The notes under the pieces: model-generated
The model's database searches: none
What the model was told of the DNA's origin: nothing
What the model saw: only the letters and a program-made list of their open reading frames with translations
In this document: one piece after another, positions 58,314 to 64,000 of the stretch
Layout: each line of letters begins with the position of its first letter
Position numbering within the stretch: position 1 is the stretch's first letter
DNA from: Calycina herbarum
Taxonomy: Eukaryota > Ascomycota > Leotiomycetes > Helotiales > Pezizellaceae
DNA length: 64,000 nt
NCBI GenBank assembly: GCA_001414485.1
Contig: LLEY01000086.1
Coordinates: 62,001 to 126,000, forward strand
Direction: 5' to 3'
Translations under genes and position numbers: made by a program

Positions 58314-59465
58314 ATGTTTGCCGATCAATCTTCATCAGCCTGTGCTTCCCCGCCAGGTTGCCAATCGATGAGATCGTCATTTTCTTCAGACACCTCGTCC
58401 TCGTGGGACATTATAGAAACCCCCAATTCAACACCCAGAGCATCTTCAGACTATGTCAAGGTTGAGGGAAGTTACTTGTCTTCGTCCGGATCATTTTACA
58501 CACCAGAGAGATATGGCAACGGTTCCGATTTTTCTTCAACGTCGATGGCCGATGAAATGTTCCATGCACCGATTGCATTCCCCGATGAGACGAAACCTAT
58601 GCCAGATCAGAACAATTTCTCATTCGGCAGTTTCCCGGGATACAATGGCCGTATCAACGAATTCATGAGCTGTAATGGCCTTCCCAGTGCAACTCCGTCG
58701 CTGGAAATGGATCTTTGTTCACCACACTCCGGATCCGAGGTATCTCCAACAGAAACAGACTTTGTGATTCCATCACAAACAACTTTCATCGATGCCTTTG
58801 ATGTCCAGTCTCCAGTACGTGCAGTCAACTCCATGCACTTCGACCTCCAATACGACAGCCCATGTTCAGACTTTAGCTCCGACTTCCAGCTTGGGGGCTC
58901 ACCAATGAGTAGCATGGCTGGAAATATGACTTATTTCGTCCCATCAGTATATAAAGAACCTAGGTCCGCTTCAACAACCCCATCGAAGCCATCATGCCTC
59001 AGCAGACAGCCACTTTTTGGGGAAGCCCTGCCCAGCTCCTTGGCTTTGCACCGCGTACAGTCTCTGCCCAGCCCACCCAGACTTCAAAATCCCAACTCAT
59101 CTCGCCTTTCCCGACGAAAGAAAAGCCGCGATTCCAAGGGGGACTGCATCCTCAACGACAATATCGGCATACAAAAATGTGCTGCCTTTCCTTGTGATTA
59201 TATCGGATGTGCGAAGAAGTTTCAAAGAAAGGAGCATCTTCGACGACACCAGAGAACGCATTACAAAAACGACAATTTCCCATGTCCTTTTTGTCTTAAG
59301 CCGTTCAATCGTTCCGACAACTTGAAGCAACATGTCACAATCCACACCAAGCCCAAGGGCAAAGCCTCGCGGACCGAGTACTACGAAGGAGCGGCAGCAT
59401 ATCTTCTCGAATTGGAATCAAAGAGCAAAACAAGGAAACCAAGAGCAGTCGTATACGATGGATAA
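58314..59465 (+). CDS. Two-finger C2H2 transcription factor
   Basis: A single-exon gene of 383 residues. The first ~285 residues are Ser/Pro/Asn-rich and disordered-looking, as in fungal activation regions. A basic patch (SRRKKSRDSK, about residue 270) precedes two classical C2H2 fingers: residues 294-316 (C-x4-C-x12-H-x3-H, helix QRKEHLRRH) and 324-344 (C-x2-C-x12-H-x3-H, helix NRSDNLKQH). The tail is short and basic. A C-terminal finger pair after a long Ser-rich region is the layout of fungal developmental and stress regulators such as BrlA, Msn2 and the light-responsive LTF2. I cannot tell which from sequence alone. The large empty upstream region fits a developmentally controlled gene. 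The start is the first in-frame ATG; a plus-one-frame ATG at 58453 is a shadow. Confidence 0.85.
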   Translation: MFADQSSSACASPPGCQSMRSSFSSDTSSSWDIIETPNSTPRASSDYVKVEGSYLSSSGSFYTPERYGNGSDFSSTSMADEMFHAPIAFPDETKPMPDQNNFSFGSFPGYNGRINEFMSCNGLPSATPSLEMDLCSPHSGSEVSPTETDFVIPSQTTFIDAFDVQSPVRAVNSMHFDLQYDSPCSDFSSDFQLGGSPMSSMAGNMTYFVPSVYKEPRSASTTPSKPSCLSRQPLFGEALPSSLALHRVQSLPSPPRLQNPNSSRLSRRKKSRDSKGDCILNDNIGIQKCAAFPCDYIGCAKKFQRKEHLRRHQRTHYKNDNFPCPFCLKPFNRSDNLKQHVTIHTKPKGKASRTEYYEGAAAYLLELESKSKTRKPRAVVYDG

Positions 59466-61771
59466 ACCACATAAATGCCTTTGTTCTTGTGTTGTTGCTG
59501 TATCTCTGTCTCATTAGGCAACCTCAGTCTGGGTACTTTGCCGTTACCGATCGTATGATTCGAGGCGTCTTCTCTCGTCGTGTGGAATGTGCAACGCGTT
59601 TGATGTTTTGATAAATATTGTTAATGATGGTATGTTATGGGGGGACGATTGTAGATGACAAGTTCGACAAAGACCTTCTTTTCATTCGACCACTCGAATG
59701 CTCCGAATCGTGGAGCACGACCGGCCGATCCAACGCCGACACATTTATTCTTTCGTTCATCCTTTCCTTCTTCGGTTGTATTAATTGGAACCCATTTTTT
59801 TGTAAAACGAGGTGGAAATGGTGAATATTTTGGCCCTGGTGAACATCGAGTACTAGCTCGAAGTCCTCTGGTAGGCTGCTTTGTCTTTTTCTTTTTGATT
59901 TTTGGGAAACGGGATTGGTATAGTTAGGGTTTCGGATTTCGAAGTTCTCCGCGATGAAAGAAAATCTTGAAGGAATATAACACGGTCATTGAAAAAGTGT
60001 AAAGGAATTAGAAGAATCGCTCAGGCGTGTATTCTACCAAAGCTAGTCACTCCTTCACGGGGAGGATTTGAGGTTTGCATCTCTTAGCATAGCTGATAGA
60101 GTTAATAAAAGAATATTCAGTTGCCACCATATTGACACTCACTTGCTTTGCATTCTCCTATTTCACCAGACCTGGACTTGCCCAGAGTGACAAGTGACCT
60201 TCACCCAGCTCCAGTACCGGGTTCCGGTTCAGAAACTCAGGTTTGCGTCATGGTACTTCCTCGTTGGCTTCAGGCAGTTGGAATCGTTACCCGTATGCTT
60301 CTTCATGAGACATTGCCATGCTGACCTTGCAGAGAGCGTCGGAGACCTGCATTTGGTGTTGGGACCTGCTTAGCCGCGGATGCATATGCAAATGCAGAAG
60401 GTAGATCAACGTTGAAGGGCTGAGTAAGGTTGGCCGAGATTATTCTGAGAATCAAAATACTGTTGGTATTGCGGCAAAAGAGTAACGGAACCGCCGTCAA
60501 ACCGAAGACCAACAGTTCACTTCGTTCGTGGAAGGAAATATTGATGATGTTGGATGTTGGGGATCAGATCAGCTTGCGGTAAATTATCGGGAAATCCTAA
60601 AAGAGACCAAGTCCGAATGAAACCCCCCTTTTAATTGGGCTAGAATACACCAGGGTCGGCGCTTAGGAACCCGACGACGACGACATCCTCAAGCTTCAAC
60701 TCTTTGATTTCTGGTATCACATATCTTCTATACTGCAGCCCCAACTTCATTTACGTATAGTTGCCCGTCCGAGGTTTCAAAATAAAAACGATAACAAAAA
60801 GAGATACTTTGCCACCAGAAGGTTGGCCGGCCGGCAGCTGGGAGGAGGGCATTTGACAACACCAAATCCTAGAAAATCTGCTCATGAGTAATGATGTTTC
60901 CTATATCTAGACTGCCCCTCCAAAAGGCCAGTAGTCGAGGCTTCCCCCAAAGAGTTCGTGATTTCAACGGGAAGCTCTCCCATATTCCAAGGTGTGCCAA
61001 GTGGCAAATTGTGTGGTGTTTTTGGATGAGGCAACTCTAGTAAATCTAGTATTGCTCTAGTGTACTGCCACTGTTGCTATTCCGGTTCCAGCCATTGCAA
61101 TGCTCAATATCTTGGATAGCTGCCGCGTAGTATATGCTGCACTCGAGCGCAGGCAATGAGAGAGAGAAGCGTAGCTGATTTATTGCAGCGGAAACTCATG
61201 GGCGGGTTCCATCGAATCGCTGAAGGGCAGACCGAATAACAACTTGTCTCAAAATTCGTTCCTGTGTATCTTCTTCTGGTTCGCAAAATGGGGGTTCGAG
61301 GCGGACCAGCCAGACATATTCGAGTTGAAGCCTCTTTGATATTTCAAGTCAAGAGTGCTTATTCCTGATTATTGTTAGCTTCAGTGCCCAACTCAAAGCA
61401 TCCAATATATTCTGGAAACCTGTCAATGCCAGAAGGCACTGTCGCAAGACTTAAGCATTCACTGCCACACAGCTGAACTTGTGTCATCGTCGTTGTCAAA
61501 ATAATAAGCTGGCTGCAGCTTTCAGGGCTGTAGCAACAAAAAAGGACGCGTCAGAGACGACTTTTTGAAAGACTTGACTACTCTAAATCAATCTATCTAC
61601 ATTTGAACTTGGTGTTCTAGCAACCGGCGCGAGCTCGGACCATTTCAGTGGTATCAACAAACCTCACCCAACCCATCTGGAAGCTGCACAACATCAAAAA
61701 ATCACGCTGTACTCACTAATCTTCTTGGTTCTTCTTTGTTTGTCGCAACTCCTCATCTGGCGCAATCGAAA
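59466..61771. other. Intergenic, no gene seen
   Basis: About 2.3 kb of ordinary composition between the zinc-finger gene and the F-box gene. Only short frames without motifs (for example 59655-59927 plus and 60303-60512 minus). The first few hundred bases are probably the 3' UTR of the zinc-finger gene. The stretch before 61772 must include the promoter of the F-box gene. Confidence 0.55.
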
Positions 61772-64000
61772 ATGGCAAACCTACCATCCTATAAACAGGC
61801 AGTTGAAGGCCCAGGCATACTCCTCCTTATCTCAAGCTATCTGGACACTTCCGATTTGCTTGTTTGTGTACGCGTAAACAAGGAATGGCACAATGCATTC
61901 AGCCCTTTGATCTGGGCAGATCCTGTTCGCGTTATGGCTAGAAATGGCAATCCCTTCAGTTAGTCCTCCCAACTCCTTTACACGTTATCTCAAAACTTAC
62001 TTTTCAAACAGGAAATGTGTACCAATTCTTAGCCCGTCTACCCGTTCTTGCAAGAGGGAACCCAGAAAGAACTTGTAACTTAATAACCACGTTAGACTTC
62101 CGACCAATTCTCTCCCTCCGCCACTTGATCCATAATCAACGCCAATACGGCGAATACGAATACCTTCTCACAACTCAATTCATATGCAAAACCTTCGCCC
62201 ACCTCCCTAGCATCCGATTCGTAATCTTCGAAGGTCTCAAGATGGAAGAGTATAGGCCTCCATTTGCATTCTACAACGTCCCTTCTCGAGAATTCAAGAA
62301 GATACTAGCTATTAGCACCCATGGAATGCATGAGCTTGATCCAAATTGGCTCAAAGAGTTCCCTCACCTTGTGTATCTTGATATGTCGTACACCGCGAGA
62401 TCAGAGAACTTTGGGATGGCATTTAATGCGCATAGCTTTCGCTTTTTGCGCGTGTTGAAGATGCGAGCGTTGAGGCTCACGGATAATCTCCTTCCTCCTC
62501 TTGTATTTAATACGGATAGGAAGTTGTGGAGTTTAGGTAAGATTTGATGTTTTCTTATGGTTTTTTCTTCTGATTTTTTTGCCATTTCAAGTCCAGCGTC
62601 TATCGTTGTTCGTCTGTTGTATTACTCTGAAATTATATTTTTGTACAAGGTTTCGGGAAACGATTTTAGATGGACAAAGTTACAGGAGTTCAAAAATTTA
62701 TCATTCGTCGTAATTCATTGTTCATGACTTCGTTCTTCTGAAAGTTTCGAGGAGTTTCTTTAAGTAAATGAACTTACGAGATTTTGAAAAGCTTGTGTCG
62801 TCGCAAACCTCTCATTTTCATTTTATTATTATAAAGAGTTGAGAGAATCCTTTTGAGCGAATGAAGTTACAAGACTCTTAAAACCCCTTCTTCTCGTGAA
62901 CTTCTTTACTTCATTGTGTTCTCCTAAATGATTTGAAAACTTCCTTTCAGCGAACAAAGTTACGAGAGAATAGAAAAGTTTGATCGTCGTAAAGTCTTGT
63001 TAATAATTTTATTCTTCGAAATATCTCGGAGAATGATTTTATTTGACAGATTTTACGAAGATCAAAGAATATCTTATAATTGCAAATACCTATTATTGAT
63101 TTGATTGTTCAAATTCTTTTGCAGAAAAACTTAAAACAAACGAAGCTACTAGAACTAAATAGTGTCTAATTATCTTAAGTTACTTTATATTATTCGTTTT
63201 TCTAAAATATTTCAGATCACTATTTCTATGGAAAGATATTCCGATAATTTAAGAATTTTCTTTCGTCGTATATCCCTTTCTTTAATTCTATTTTTCTCGG
63301 ATTCTCGAACAACAAAGTTTCTTGAGAGGTTTTGAGACGCTTAAAAAGTCATCCTGTATCTATTCACAATTCCATTTTTCTAGACAACCTTGAACAAAAA
63401 AAATAGGCGAACGAAGTTGCGAGTTTTTGAGAGTGCTCATTCTTCTAGACTTCTTGTTTTCAATCCAATTCTTCTAACTCCATAGAACACTATGGATTTT
63501 CGACTCTCATTACAAACATATATCGGGTATTCGCGACGTTTATTCCTTGATTATCTCAACACCTTTCATCTTGGCTAGATTTCTTATATTTTCTTCTATA
63601 TTTCATTAAAAAAAAGGCAGAAGCTAACTCTAAAATAGATATCCGAGATAATTTCCTCACAGATAGATCTGTTGAGTACCTCCTCATAGCCTCCTTCAAG
63701 GAAGAAACCCCCCTCCCAGACTCCCTCGAACCCGGCTCCAACGATGAACGATTATTTGAGCACCCACCAGAGTACAAGAGACACTGGACTGTAGACACAC
63801 ACTCCCAATTTGGCTCATTTCTCGCAAAGGATAGACCGGATGATCTCAAAGGGGTAATGAACTACCTAGCAGCAACTGGCAACCTCCTCCAGACGAAACC
63901 GGTTCTCGACCCAAATGATGGTCTAAACCAACCAACAGGCCTCACACACCTCTATATTTCCGGCAATAAACTCTCATCATACGGTGCAAATACCCTTCTT
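61772..64000 (+). CDS. F-box/leucine-rich-repeat protein, 3' end outside the window
   Basis: Exons 61772-61958, 62012-62536 and 63639 to beyond 64000; 358 codons are visible and the frame is still open at the edge. The N-terminus has an F-box-like helix set (GILLLISSYLDTSDLLVCVR then VNKEWHNAFSPLIW, residues about 12-50). LRR-like segments follow: HLVYLDMSYTARSENFG, FRFLRVLKMRALRLTD and, across the second intron, LWSLDIRDNFLTDRSVEYLL, then GLTHLYISGNKLSSYGANTL at the edge. F-box/LRR proteins are substrate receptors of SCF ubiquitin ligases; the substrate is unknown. Intron 1 is 53 bp (GTTAGT to ACAG). Intron 2 is 1,102 bp and filled with tandem repeats. The ATG at 61772 is the first in frame before the F-box. 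Confidence 0.82.
62537..63638 (+). other. 1.1-kb intron 2 of the F-box/LRR gene
   Basis: Donor GTAAGA at 62537 and acceptor CTAAAATAG ending at 63638, with AGCTAAC about 11 bases upstream as a good branch site. Splicing joins LWSL to DIRDNFLTDRS in phase and recreates a leucine-rich repeat, which supports both junctions. Size is some twenty-fold above the other short introns here. Confidence 0.75.
62662..63480. repeat. Diverged ~92-bp tandem repeat array inside the intron
   Basis: About nine consecutive units starting near 62662, 62752, 62845, 62939, 63032, 63125, 63217, 63311 and 63395, so the spacing is 85-94 bp. A recurring core near the start of each unit resembles GCGAACGAAGTTACGAGA, followed by a TTCGTCGTAAA-like block and a T-rich ATTCTTC/TTTTTCT block before the next unit. 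Units are well diverged, with many substitutions but little length change. Confidence 0.7.

Noticed and set aside
44235..64000. tRNA genes in the genic half
   Set aside because: I looked for GGTTCGAATCC-type T-arms with a matching acceptor stem and found no plausible cloverleaf by eye. A tRNAscan-SE run would settle it.

Overview
The window comes from a filamentous ascomycete. Short GT-AG introns (about 47-100 bp, with CTAAC/CTGAC-type branch sites), tandem 2EXR-domain genes, Ty3/Gypsy and Fot1/pogo transposons, and an abrupt change from an extremely TpA-rich block to normal-composition DNA near 38.1 kb all point to a genome with AT-rich isochores shaped by repeat-induced point mutation (RIP). 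A leotiomycete (Helotiales-like) host fits the 2EXR expansion, but that placement is inference.

Positions 1-38,100 are a gene-free graveyard of RIP-mutated transposons inserted into each other. Terminal repeats and target-site duplications (TSDs) allow the stack to be read. A ~739-bp near-perfect palindrome (183-347 plus 14222-14795) was split by Gypsy-1 (348-14216, TSD TATAC). The 5' LTR of Gypsy-1 was split by a Fot1-like element A (534-8360, TSD TA), and A was split by Gypsy-2a on the minus strand (1289-7977, TSD CTCGA/CTTAA). Further right, Gypsy-2b (16947-30064, TSD CTTCG) carries two nested insertions: a 637-bp TRIM-like element (20714-21350, TSD GGTAT) and a minus-strand Gypsy-4 (22403-27932, TSD ATAAA). 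Then come Fot1-like element C (30907-32767), a third Gypsy-2 copy (2c, to 37099) that carries Fot1-like element D (33344-35220), and a ~257-bp MITE (37151-37407). Coding frames inside these elements are broken mostly by TAG stops where CAG or TGG is expected.

Positions 38,100-44,240 are a transition zone. It holds a degraded unidentified gene, three 2EXR-family paralogues (one intact at 40934-41800, two pseudogenes), a Tc1/mariner-type MITE (41861-42356) and a small AT-rich patch.

Positions 44,240-64,000 are ordinary genic DNA with housekeeping and regulatory genes: SRP19/Sec65 (minus), a Pex22-like peroxin (minus), eIF2B gamma (plus), a two-finger C2H2 transcription factor preceded by a ~7-kb gene-free stretch (plus), and an F-box/LRR protein that runs off the right edge (plus). 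The F-box gene contains a ~1.1-kb intron built from about nine diverged ~92-bp tandem units.

I found no tRNA, rRNA, CRISPR or biosynthetic cluster. The most unusual structures are the giant palindrome, the repeat-filled intron, the TRIM element, the antisense zinc-motif/coiled-coil ORF conserved in the Gypsy-2 family, and nonsense changes in the 2EXR paralogues beside the RIP island.
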